Part shown: positions 38,696 through 50,300 of the stretch, one piece after another
Position numbering within the stretch: position 1 is the stretch's first letter
Layout: every line of letters starts with the position of its first letter
Origin: Phaeodactylum tricornutum CCAP 1055/1
Taxonomy: Eukaryota > Bacillariophyta > Bacillariophyceae > Surirellales > Neidiaceae
Assembly (NCBI RefSeq): GCF_000150955.2
Contig: NC_011687.1
Location: 248,001 to 312,000 of the forward strand
Direction of reading: 5' to 3'
DNA length: 64,000 nucleotides
Notes under the pieces: generated by a model
Databases searched by the model: none
What the model was told of the DNA's origin: nothing
What the model saw: only the letters and a program-made list of their open reading frames with translations
Position numbers and translations under genes: made by a program

Positions 38696-40723
38696 TCATT
38701 CCGCTTGCAACGTGGGCGTTACACTGTCATCATCCGCCGACAAGCTACTGTTGATCATGAGATCGTCTTTCATAGGCGGCATCGAGGCCGCGTTCAAAGG
38801 ATCGACGCCATGCAATCGGCAGCCCACCAGCATCTGTTCCGGAAGCTCGTCTTCGGTGTTTCCCTGAATGACGAAGCCGAGATCAATTGTCAAGTCTTGC
38901 GTATACGTTCGAGCTACAGAGAGAATACCTCGGGCGGCGGATGACGCAACAATATCCAGGTCAGCTTCCAAGTAACAAGCCTTGTCGTCTTTGGCAGGCG
39001 CGTAGAGGTAATTAATGGGTAACTTGTTACCAACAATTGCCGGTTTCCCACCAACAACACTCTTGACCACCCAAGGCCCTGCTACAACAACTGGAACAAT
39101 TTTTAATGTTTTGTTCTTGTGAGCCATGTTTTTCATTAAAAAGCGACACACAGTTCTGTCCGCTGCAGACATAGGTCCTAGCTCAGCGAGAGTCGACTTG
39201 TCGAAATCGTCTTCATAACAAGCCTGCAAGAATGGAACAAACTTTTCCGGAATTTCGAAATAGAAAATCAGCACACCCCACGGCAACCGAAAGTTGATGA
39301 GAAAAGTAGGTTTTTCGCGTAAGCGTCCACCAAAGACACTCGAATTACTCCCAACATTTTCGGGACACGTGTCTGTCAGAAATAAATCCACACCGCGCAC
39401 CGGAAACATAAACTCCCCAGATGCCATCTTCTTCTTGTCTTGGAGATACTTGTCACCACGTACTTGGAAAGTCGCTGGATCCGGCTCTGACCAACAATTG
39501 TTGTGCGATCCAATTTTGGCACCCAACGGAAAAACAGGCAAAGGACTTCCAAGAATGATATCTGGCTCTTCCGCTTCCTCTCGAACTTCACCAGGCACAG
39601 GTACAGCAACAATCATCGAACGCCGCATGAGCTTGCGATGGCCATCGGCCTGAAAAGTACCCTTCATGGTAGGGGGACGGTCAAAACCCCCTACCATTGG
39701 ACGGGGCGTATGTAAACCAAGGCAAAATGCAGCAAAGATAACCAGAAGAGCAATGTCAACGTCCATAGTAATCTTTGCTTCGGACGCAAAGTGCAATACT
39801 GTAATGGCGCCTCCAGCAATGCCCAAGAATACCACTGGATTGTTCTCGATAAGGTTACCAATACGGGTACCACCGGTGCGTACGACGGGTACCGGGCGTG
39901 CGTAATTTGGCAAAAGTTCCGTCGTGGGTCGATCATCGTCTAACAAAAGTTTGGCATCGTCCCCCACCAAGGCTAGCTCCTCCTCGTCCTGGTCGCGGGT
40001 CGCCTTAGGACGCCGGACTTTTCGCGTAATTGGAACCACCATACTGGCCATGTTGTTTCTTGCCGACTTCTTCTTGGTCTTGCCCAAGAACGGCGGTAGG
40101 GTCGGCAGGAAACCGAGTGGGTTGTTTTTCTTACCTTTTTCGGCATTTTTACTTCCTACAGAACTCGTGCTCGCGCCTCGATGAAGATCAGCAGTTTCGT
40201 CTGCTTCACAGTGATCCGTCAAAAAGAAGGTTTCCAGCAAAGTGGCGACTTCGGACACGAGCGGATGTACACTGGGATCCGCAGGGAAGTAATTACACGT
40301 AGCTTCTAACACATCATCCAGAAGTTTTGATCGCTGCTTGGCTTGAATCTTGACGTACATGTAGTTGACCTTACCCAAATACTCTGTTCGTTGCGAGCCA
40401 ATGAGATGCTTGACGAGTTCGCAGTACTTGGCCGTCTTGATCACATTCTGTGGGAGAATTTCGTTGGCGCTCGTGTGCTTATCTACAATTTTTTTGAGCG
40501 CGTGAGATAAGGTTCGGAAGGCCGAGTAGGTTTTGCTGATCGTAAAGCTGTCAAAGCAGGACTCTTCTCCCAAGGGTGTGATGGTCACAATGTAATCCGT
40601 TTCAACAGCCATTCCTCCACGAATACGGTAGTGGTCAAGCTCTGTCACTGAAGCGGAGACATGGTGATCCGAAAACGCAATCAACAACGGACTGGGTCCA
40701 GGCTCGATGGTATCCTTTGCCAT
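38696..40723 (-). CDS. PX-like / EDR2-C (DUF1336) membrane protein
   Basis: 675 residues. The N-terminal part (about residues 20-175) looks like a PX phosphoinositide-binding domain (DYIVTITPLGE..., TYSAFRTLSHALKKI, YLGKVNYMYVKIQ). A basic linker follows and then a hydrophobic hairpin (about residues 297-345: VVFLGIAGGAITVLHFA, IALLVIFAAFCLGL). The C-terminal half is an EDR2_C domain: FQVRGDKYLQDKKK, RGVDLFLTDTCPENVG, FLINFRLPWG, LKIVPVVVAGPWVV, EADLDIVASSAARGIL and LTIDLGFVIQG. In plants this domain is found after PH and START domains in EDR2, which binds PI4P. A lipid-linked role at contact sites or endomembranes is plausible. The PX-hairpin-EDR2_C order differs from the plant form. Confidence 0.75.
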   Translation of the reverse strand: MAKDTIEPGPSPLLIAFSDHHVSASVTELDHYRIRGGMAVETDYIVTITPLGEESCFDSFTISKTYSAFRTLSHALKKIVDKHTSANEILPQNVIKTAKYCELVKHLIGSQRTEYLGKVNYMYVKIQAKQRSKLLDDVLEATCNYFPADPSVHPLVSEVATLLETFFLTDHCEADETADLHRGASTSSVGSKNAEKGKKNNPLGFLPTLPPFLGKTKKKSARNNMASMVVPITRKVRRPKATRDQDEEELALVGDDAKLLLDDDRPTTELLPNYARPVPVVRTGGTRIGNLIENNPVVFLGIAGGAITVLHFASEAKITMDVDIALLVIFAAFCLGLHTPRPMVGGFDRPPTMKGTFQADGHRKLMRRSMIVAVPVPGEVREEAEEPDIILGSPLPVFPLGAKIGSHNNCWSEPDPATFQVRGDKYLQDKKKMASGEFMFPVRGVDLFLTDTCPENVGSNSSVFGGRLREKPTFLINFRLPWGVLIFYFEIPEKFVPFLQACYEDDFDKSTLAELGPMSAADRTVCRFLMKNMAHKNKTLKIVPVVVAGPWVVKSVVGGKPAIVGNKLPINYLYAPAKDDKACYLEADLDIVASSAARGILSVARTYTQDLTIDLGFVIQGNTEDELPEQMLVGCRLHGVDPLNAASMPPMKDDLMINSSLSADDDSVTPTLQAE

Positions 40724-41023
40724 TTTTGGTTGTGGATCTAAATTTTTGAGGACCTCTGATTGCTATACTCTAAGAAGTAGGAGGCGTGTCGGATATTTAG
40801 GCAGGTTCCGGCAGAAAACTTTAAGGCAAACAAGGAGCTTGACAACAGCAACAAAAAAATTGAAGAATGATGCGAGCGATGAGGTCCGGCGGAGCGAAAG
40901 CTCCGAACAAGGTATTTATCATTAATCCTACCGCATTTCATACGAAGTAGTGCGGCCGGGGGGCTGTACGTAGGACGAAGGCTAAATAGAGTCCCGTTTT
41001 CCAAATTTTATTCTCTTTCCAGA
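40724..41023. promoter_or_regulatory. Upstream region of the EDR2-C gene, ending at the copia insertion
   Basis: 300 bp between the start codon and the 5' LTR of the outer copia element. The element therefore sits directly behind the promoter of this gene. No gene is supported. Confidence 0.4.
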
Positions 41024-41174
41024 TGAGCAAATCCAGTGGTAGTGGATCTGGTGATGTGACATAGGTAGTATGTCACAGCCCCTATAATTTAACCTTGTGT
41101 TGCGTATCATCACCTCCTGTATGGAATGTACTGTAACTATGGACCAACGTATCCACTACGGTGAGATTAACAGA
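41024..41174 (+). repeat. 5' LTR of the outer copia element
   Basis: 151 bp, begins TGAGCAAATCC and ends GATTAACAGA. It is matched by 53937-54086 with several differences. It holds a short inverted repeat (GTGACATAGGTAGTATGTCAC) that could form a hairpin. Confidence 0.85.
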
Positions 41175-41189
41175 GTTTATCAGACCCAA
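41175..41189 (+). other. Primer-binding site of the outer copia element
   Basis: GTTTATCAGACCCAA directly after the 5' LTR. The nested element has the identical 15 bases after its own 5' LTR. The core resembles the initiator-Met tRNA sites (TATCAGA) of copia elements. Confidence 0.75.
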
Positions 41190-44100
41190 TGCATACACGG
41201 ATGTGTAGGTGATGTTTCTTGCCTTCGTGGGGAGAAATGGGTGAGAAAGTGGCTTGTTTGATACAGCTTTCATGGGTCTTCCCCATGGTCGCGGAACCGT
41301 ACGGATCGAAACGATTGCACGGGTATTGAGCCGATGTGGTCGGAATGGCCGGAACTAGCCTTAAATGGCGAGAACTTGCCGTTGTGTATGGTGTGAAAGT
41401 GGACTGTTGTTTAGGTTATATACACACCCAACTGAGTGTGTCTTACAACAGACAGCCATTGTGTATGGTTAGGTCATAAGTTATGACTGGTAATTTCGAT
41501 ATTTGTCGTTGGGTATGACACCGAAACCATAACCAATTTATTGGTGAGCTATGCTGGATAGCGTATAATACTAAGGCCGCTGTCCATAAGCGTGCTAGAA
41601 AAGTTATGTCATTGTGTATGACTCCCTTTATTTAGCCAAACTATTGGTGAGTTACATTGGATGATGTAGAAAACTAGCCAGTTCCACTGGTGGGCCACTG
41701 GATTTGCTCAACTCGGATATGTGTGGCACTTATGGCCTGGAACGGAAGGTAGCCGAGCCTGGAGGCTTGTGTCGGCTCCTGCGGTCCGTGCGGCTTTTGC
41801 GATGGCGTTTACTGCTTTTGAATTGCGTTACGTTGTTTCGTTGTTCTTTCCTTTGTTGAAGTTGTTCTTGATATCATGGCTGCTGACGGTGCTAGTGCGT
41901 TTCGTGGTGCGCTCGGGCGGATCGGATGGTCTGTTCCTGCGGCGAACGCGTTTACGAACGAAGGTTTTGATGCGATGGACTCCCTTGGCTTGGTTACTTG
42001 TGACCGTCTCAAGGATATCTGCAAGATCATTCATCGCGGTACCGATGGTGTGGCCGCAGTGCCAGCTGCTGGTGGAAACGCTGCGGTGGCGGTGGCGGCG
42101 GCGCCTGGCATCCCTGGGATAGTGATCCCCATGATGTGGGAGTACAAGCTAAGCGGAATGCATCTCTGGGTGTCTGAGCGTCTCCGACAGGGAACTCCGG
42201 TTGTTGCGGAGGACTTTACTGCGGCTATCGGAAACCTGTACACCAGGAAGGTGCGTGAACTAGAAGAAGCGAAGGATGAGGAGGGTGTTCAAGTCAAGCC
42301 TCCGGCTCCGTTCTCGAAGGAAACGAAGTGGATTCCGTTCTTCAAGTTGTTGGTCAACTATTTGAGTTCTGTGACGGGTGTTAACAAAGTGCCATTGGAT
42401 TATGTCATCCGGAAAGATGACGACATTGCTCCACCTGATACCGAGTTTGAAACAGAGCACGAGAAGTTGGTGTTGTCCACTCCTCATACGGGGACGGCTT
42501 TGACAAAGATAACGGAAAAGTTTAGATTCAAGTGAAGCAGTTGACTGTAAACGGTCCGGCGTGGACTTATGTGGCGCCTTTCGAGAAGAAACGCGATGGT
42601 TGCGGCGCAGTCAAGGCTTTGAAGAGCCATTATGAAGGTGATGCGGTAATGTCCAAGTCCAAGGCGGTTGCGTTTGACGTGCTCAAGCACACTATCTACA
42701 CTGGTGAGCGTGGTAACTTCGGGATGGAAAAGTACACAAATGCTTTGTCAACGGCGTTCCAGACTCTCGACGAGTATGGAGAGACCTTGACGGAGTCCAG
42801 GAAGGTGGATGTCTTCTTGCGCAACAATCATTGCACGGATCCTAAGATGCTCTCGGGAATTGCTATAATTCAAGGCGACGCGGACCGCATGTCTAACTTT
42901 GCAAAGGCGGCCGATTATTTGGCCTTGTTTACTAACACTGATACCTCTCAGAAGACAGGCCGTTCAATCTCGAGTGCTCAAAGGTCTACTAACAAGAAGA
43001 AGCCGGCTATTCGAGCGGGTAATTATACTCCAAATGAATGGCATCAGCTCTCGGACAAAGAAAAGGACAAAGTTCGTGCAAAGCGAGCGGCTGCCAAGGC
43101 CTCTCGCAACAAGAGCAAGCGCTCGGCCGCAGCGGTTAGTCGTTCGAGCGAGAAACCTGACAAGGGGAGCACGGATAAGGCAACCAATGCGGGTGATCAG
43201 TTTGCTCTCTTGAACAAGAAAAAGAAACGAAAGGTTGGCTTCGAAGGTGAAACGAGTGATTGACTCATTGGGGTTGACGAGATGTTGTCGGCCACCCTTG
43301 TTCGAGGCTTAATGAAGCTATCAATTGCTGGATTGAAGTCAAGCAAGCAATGGACCGAATTCGGTGGAAACCGTGGCATTGGTCAAATGATTTCGGGACC
43401 AAGGAGTTCAAAATTTGAAGGTAGAGTGGATCTTGACTCTCATGCTGATACGTGTATTATGGTGATGGTTTTCCATATATACAGTGCAACCGGGCTGAAA
43501 TGCACAGATATGCCGTATTCGGATAAGTATAAACCACGAATTGTTGATGTTGCAGACGGATGTACTGCATTTGACAATCCGATTACCGGTGAGACGTTTA
43601 TTTTGGATGTGTTTCAAGCGCTGGACATGACAGGCAATTTGCAGGACCCTTCCTGGTTATGCCCAAATCAATTGCGCGCATGGTATGATTGTGGATGATG
43701 TGCCTAAACATTTGTGCCACAATTGTGAATCAACTCACTCTATCTATGTTCCAGAGATGAAATTGCGTATTTCTTTGGAATTACAGGGAGTTATGTCAGG
43801 GTTCCAGGGACAGTTGCCTACCCAGACAGAGATTGATACTTGTGACCATGTGGAACTAACAGCGCAGGACGCTTGGGACCCTAGTTTGGAAGAGCTAGAA
43901 CAACAAGAGCGTTTGAAGGAGACTCGAAATTCTACTCTGACACCATGTTTTCTTCATTGGTTTCTGTGCAAGGCAATACTTGTGGGCAAATCTTTGTGAA
44001 TGATTTGAACTATAGTAAGTTTATACCATTGAAGAGCAAGGGTGATGCTGGAATGGCATTAGAAGAATTATTTCAGGACGTTGGTGTGCCAACGCACATG

Positions 44101-47100
44101 CACACGGACGGAGCGAAAGCGTTGACCACCGGACAATGGCGTAAGGTCTGCCAAAGCTATGGTCCGGTGAAACAGATGGTATCTGAACCACTGAACCCGT
44201 GGCAAAAGAGGGCGAAAGCGGAAATCAGGGAATTGAAGAAGCAGGTACTTCGAATAATGTCCCACAAGGGCATTCCGCGACGCTTTTGGGATTACGTGGC
44301 CGAGTACGTATCGGAGATTCAATCTCGGACTGCACACCCTCTGTACAACTTGAAAGGTAGGACACCCATCAAGCACGTTACCGGGGAGACACCAGATATC
44401 ACAGAATGACTAGAGTATCGGATGTACCAGCCTGTGTGGTATTGGGACCCTGGGGACTTTCCGGAGGAAAAGAAATTGCTTGGCCGGTTGTTGGGTCCTG
44501 CTCATCGAGTTGGACAGGCTTTTGCTGGATTGTTCCCCAGTTGGGACGAGTAATTGCACGGTCTATGGTGCAGCCAGTTTCAGAGGAGGAGCGTGGATTG
44601 GACAGCTTCAAGACTAGGTTGAAGGATTTAGACAAGTCAGTCCAGGACTTCCTCAACAGGGGCGACACTCACGTGCCGGACGGCGGAGTTGGCTGGAAAG
44701 CCAATTGTGTGTATGCTGCAATTGATGAAGATATCGACCCTGTAGAACAGGAGTCCACCATGCCGGAAGCTGATGAATACACGGAAGAATCCTTTGATAA
44801 GTATCTTTCAGCAGAAGTGGTGTTGGCATTGGGGGACAGAAAGCAACAAGCAAAAGTTACCGGTCGTAAGCGGGATACCAATGGAAACCCCATTGGTGTT
44901 GCTAACTCTAACCCAATTCTGGATACCCGTGTTTACACGGTCAAGTTCCCGGACGGGACCGAAAAGGAGTATTCGGCCAACATCATTGCAGAGTCTTTGT
45001 ACTCTGAAGTTGATCAAGACGGACGGCAGTTCCAGTTGATCAATGAGATCATAGACCACTCAAAGGACGCATTGGCGGCGTCTTGTGACAACATGTATGC
45101 GGACAAGGATGGATCCAACCGGCAATTGCGTCGGACGACAAAAGGTTGGAAACTTTTGATACAGTGGAAAGACGGGACGTTGACATGGGAACACCTGGCT
45201 AACCTCAAGGAATCTAACCCCGTACAAGTGGCTGAGTATGCGGTAGCAAACAAACTTGCAGAAGAACCGGACTTTATCTGGTGGATCAAAGACGTTCTAC
45301 AACGTCGCGATCGGAATATTTCTAAGGTAAAAGCTCGGTACTGGAAACGCACTCACAAATTTGGTATTTGTGTTCCCAAGTCCGTAAAGGAAGCATTGGA
45401 GATTGACGCGGAAATGGGGACCAATTTCTGGAAACGTGCGATCGAGAAAGAGATGGCAAATGTTATGCCAGCATTCAAGTTCCTCGAAGGGGACGAAAAT
45501 CTCCCGGTTGGTTGCCAGAAAATTGATTGTCATATTATATTTGATGTGAAACTTGATTTGACTTGCAAGGCACGGTATGTGGCTGGGGGACACATGACAG
45601 AAGCACCGGCGGCGTTGACTTATTCGTCGGTAGTGTCTAGAGAAAGTGTACGGATTGCATTTATGGCGGCAGCGTTAAACGGGTTGAACATTTTGGCGGC
45701 GGATGCGCAGAATGCTTATCTAAACGCGGATTGTCGGGAAAGTGTGTATACCATTGCGGGTCCGGAGTTTGGTGCAGCTAGACAGGGGCTTCGAGTGTTA
45801 ATTGTTCGAGCACTATATGGTTTAAAGAGTTCCGGCGCGGCGTGGCATGCGCACTTAGCGCAAACGATGTCTGATTTGAAGTTTCGACCCTGCGTGGCGG
45901 ATCCTGATGTTTGGTTGCGTCCCGCTGTCAAAGGCAATGGGGACAAATACTATGAATATGTACTCATTTATGTTGATGACATTTTGGCAGTTTCAGAGAA
46001 GCCGGATCGGATTATGGAAACGTTATCAGGTCTCTATAAGTTTAAAGAAGACCCGAAGACCCGGAAGAAGTATGGTCCTCCCGATCGTTATTTGGGTGCT
46101 AACGTTGGAAAGTATAAATTGCCAGGAGCTACCAAAGAGCATTGGTACATGAGTTCGGATGACTACGTGAAAGCTGCAGTAACCAACTTTGAGCACAAGC
46201 TTTTCAAAATTGGGCAGAGGTTTACCACGCGGTCAGGACACACGGTTATGTCGCAATCATACCATCCGAAATTGGATGTATCACCAGTGTTGGGAGCAGA
46301 GAAGGCTAACTATTACCAAAATCTGATTGAAATCTTGCGATGGGCAGTTGAATTGGGGCGGATCGATATCTTTGCGCAAGTGTCAATGCTGTCGCAATAT
46401 CTCGCTCAGCCCAGGGAGGGACATTTGGATCAAGTGTTTCACATATTTGGATATCTGAAAGTACATGGTCGATCTAAAGTTGTTTTCGACGATACATTCA
46501 TTTCGTGGAAAGACAAGTTTACTCAGTGTGATTGGCAGGATTTCTATCCCAACGCGAAAGAACCGATTCCGGGTAATATGCCGGAGCCTCATGGTAAGGA
46601 AGTTCAGTTGAATGCTTTTGTTGATGCTGATCATGCGGGCAATCAGGTGACGCGTCGTTGGAGAACGGGTGTTTTGATATTTGTGAACAAGGCACCGGTG
46701 ATATGGTTTTCGAAGCGACGGAACACTATGGAAACGTCTACGTTTGGTTCGGAATTTGTTGTGATGAAGATTGCGACGGAGCTGTTGATTGGTTTGCGGT
46801 ACAAACTTCAAATGATGGGTTTGCCTCTGGATGGACCGGCAAACATTTTCGGACAATCAATCAGTAGTTACCAATGCGTCGCGATTGGAGTCGGTTTTGA
46901 AGAAGAAACATGTTAGCATTTGCTATCATCGTGTGAGAGAAGCATGTGCAGCTGACATCATTCGGATTGCTCATGAGAGTACCAAAACAAACTTAGCGGA
47001 TTTGCTAACGAAGAATTTGGATGGTCATCGGATTCAAGAACTAGTTTCGAGGATCTTGTATTGACTTTATTTGGGTCCCTTGTTTTGGAAGAAGCATTGT

Positions 47101-47185
47101 ACCTCCCACCATGCGGAATTGCATTACAAGAGTGGGTTTCTGTGAGCGTTGCTACAACGTGGATATGATTTTTTATATTTGTTTT

Positions 47186-47349
47186 TAGAAAACTGCAACG
47201 ATAACCGACTAGAATCGCACTAGAATAGCACAAGATCACTAGTGTAGTTACGAAACAGAGCAAAACACAAATTATACCATTATCTGCCTGAGCAGACCAG
47301 TCTTAGTCTAACGTACATATGACAGACGCTTGACGTGGGGTTTTTTCTA
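47186..47349 (-). repeat. 3' LTR of the nested copia element
   Basis: 164 bp. Its ends form an inverted repeat, TAGAAAA and TTTTCTA. It matches 53656-53818 over its full length except for one T. Confidence 0.88.
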
Positions 47350-47362
47350 GTCCCCTCACATT
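47350..47362 (-). other. Polypurine tract of the nested copia element
   Basis: On the minus strand AATGTGAGGGGAC, directly before the 3' LTR. The same 13 bases stand before the 3' LTR of the outer element. Confidence 0.75.
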
Positions 47363-50300
47363 GGAACTATGACACACATAGGACGATGTGTCCCCTCAAA
47401 ACCACAACGGGAAAAATAGAGGCACACACACACGACGCTGCATGCAATATAACAAATGCAATGCAATTTGTCCCAACCAGAATGACGGTCGAGAACGGGA
47501 AAGTCGGCAAACCCTTCAATAAACCAATGTCACCACAAAATTTGCCGTATGAGTTCTTGACGTTTCGGAGCAGGCTGGACCTTTGTAAGAACATCAGCCA
47601 AATTCGTATCCGTAGGTTCATACGCAATCTTGATAACTTTCGCGGCAACACATTCACGAACAAAGTGATATGCAATGGCATTACTCTTCTTCTTCAAGAT
47701 CGACTCCGGAGCTGTAGTATTATAAACCACAGACATATTGTCGCACAAAACTCTAGCAGCACCGTCGATAGGAATACCCATCATATGTAGCTTGTATTGT
47801 AGACCTTGAATCATCTCAGTAGCGGTCTTAAGTGCAACAAATTCGCTTCCAAAAGTAGAGGTCTCGACTGAATTCTGGCGCTTAGAAAACCACATAATCG
47901 GAGCGCGATTCACATAAATCAAAACACCTGTACGAGAACGACGAGAAACACGGTCTCCCGCATGGTCAGCGTCAACAAACGTTGTAATTTCAACAGCCTT
48001 ACCGCGAGGTTGCGGTGCATTTGGAGGAATCGGTTCCTTAACATCACCGTAAAAGTCCGTCCAGTCCACATTTTCCTTAAATTGGTTGTTGATCACAGCA
48101 TAAGTATCATCGAAAAGCGTGACCGATTGTGAGATTTCAGATAAGCAAAGACATTGAAAACAGCAGTTAAATGTCCCTCGCGCGGCATCGCAAGAAACAA
48201 GGACAACATAGACACTTCGCACATGATGTCGATTTGACCAAGTTCAACTGCCCATCGCAATACTCCAATCAGTGACTGAAAAGAATTAGCGCAATCAGGA
48301 TCGAGAATAGAAGAAACATCTAACTCGGGGCGATAACTGGTCGACATCGGAGACGAAGCACGATTGCTTAACGCCCTTCCGATTTCATGTAGGTCTCGTT
48401 CAACATTTTTCACGGCTTGTTTAACGTAATCCGTAGAACTCATTGACCATCGCTCTTTTGTCGGATTATCCGGCATCGAGAATGGCGCAATATTAGCTCC
48501 TAGGTAATGATCAGGGGGCTTGATTGAGTCCGGCTTCAACTTAAAATGCTCTCCAATAGAATCTAAGATACTTTTCGGATCTGAACTGATACAAAGAAAG
48601 TCGTCAGTATAAATCAACACATATTCATAATGCTGGACGAAGCCGCACGTCTGGATCAGCCAGGCACGAAATGAAGTTAAGTTCCTGCATCGTCGAGGCC
48701 AGATGAGCGCGCCAAGCAGCACCACTGGACTTTAAACCATACAAAGCTCGAATGATGATCGCATACTGATTCTCGCAGGACGGTCCGAACTCAGGACCCC
48801 AGATGGTGTAAACCTTTTCACGGACAGGTGCGTTCAAATACGAATTTTGGGCATCAGCACCAAGGATGTCCAGGTCATTGAGAGCAGCAACAAGAAAGGC
48901 AAGACGGACACTATCGCGTGAGACGACACTGGCATAGGTGATTGAGCTCGGAGGATCCGTTACATGTCCCCCGGCGACGAGTCGAGCTTTGCGAGTGAAG
49001 TCCATTTTCACATCGAAAATCGTGTGACAGGGAATACGACTGTGACCGACAGGCTCAGTGACTCCAGGATCAAGGATCTTGAAGGCCGGCATGACATTTT
49101 TCATTTCCTTTTTGATTGCGTCGGCCCATAACGAAGTGTTAGTATCCCTGTCAATTTCGAGAGCTTCGCGAACGGTTTTGGGAATTTGTATACCATACTT
49201 GTGCGTTCTCTTTTGATAACGAGTTTTCACAGCAGAGACAATGGTATCTTGCTTACGAAGAGTGTGGGGAACCCACCACGCAAAGGCAGGCTCGTGGACC
49301 AACTTGTTTGCAACGGCATACTCAGCAACTTAGACAGGGTTAGATTCCTTCAGATCTTTAAGCGGCAACCAAGAGACGGATCCATCTTTCCACTGTAAGG
49401 ACAGTTTGCATCCCTTGGTGGTACGTCGCATATGCTGGTTGCCATTACGATCGGTGACATAAAGGTCGTCGGGAGCAACGGCAGAGCCGTCTTTTCGGTG
49501 GTCAATAATCTCATCTAAAATAAGATGGCGACATCCTTCACTGTCAACCTGAGAATAGATGTGCTCGGCAATAACATTAGCGGCAAACTCTTTGACAACT
49601 CCATCATTAAACTGTACCTCAAGGACACGAGAGTCTAGGATAGGATTCGCGTTCGAACGGCCAACCGGGTTGCCGTCACGGTTCTTTTTACAAGCAATGA
49701 CTTTGCCGGTCAAAAGCGAGTCCCCTACAGGGAGTAATACTTCAGCATTGATATATTGATCGAATGCATCATGGTCATAGTTGTCGGCTTCCGGCATGGT
49801 AGCTTTGTCCCCCGTCGAGTCATCCGAATAAGGTTCAAATTCATCGGGGTCACCAATAAATACAGGAAGACAATCTGGATTGCCAAACTCTGTCTTAATT
49901 GACTCATCAAACTCTAGCTGCCGTTTCTTTACAGACTCTGAGTTGTGATTGGCAACAGACAGTGGGGAGTAAGTAGTACAAGCAAGTATTTGTCCATTTG
50001 CAGCAAGAACACGAGCACACATTACATGTCCAATATCATGAGACAGTCCAAGCCATCAACCAACCTTGCGCTTGTCTTCCGGGAAGTCTACTGGATCATG
50101 ATACCAAAGCCATTCATACCACGACAATTCACACAAGTGGGAAATATCCGACGCATCGCCGGAAACTGCCGTGTTAGGCACATCATCATTCAAAGCATAG
50201 ATGTTGTGAGCAATGGAAGACCGAATATGGCCTTGTAATTCCAAACACATATCCCACAAACACAGTGGGGCTCCTGACTTTGTCATTGCTGTATTTGTCA

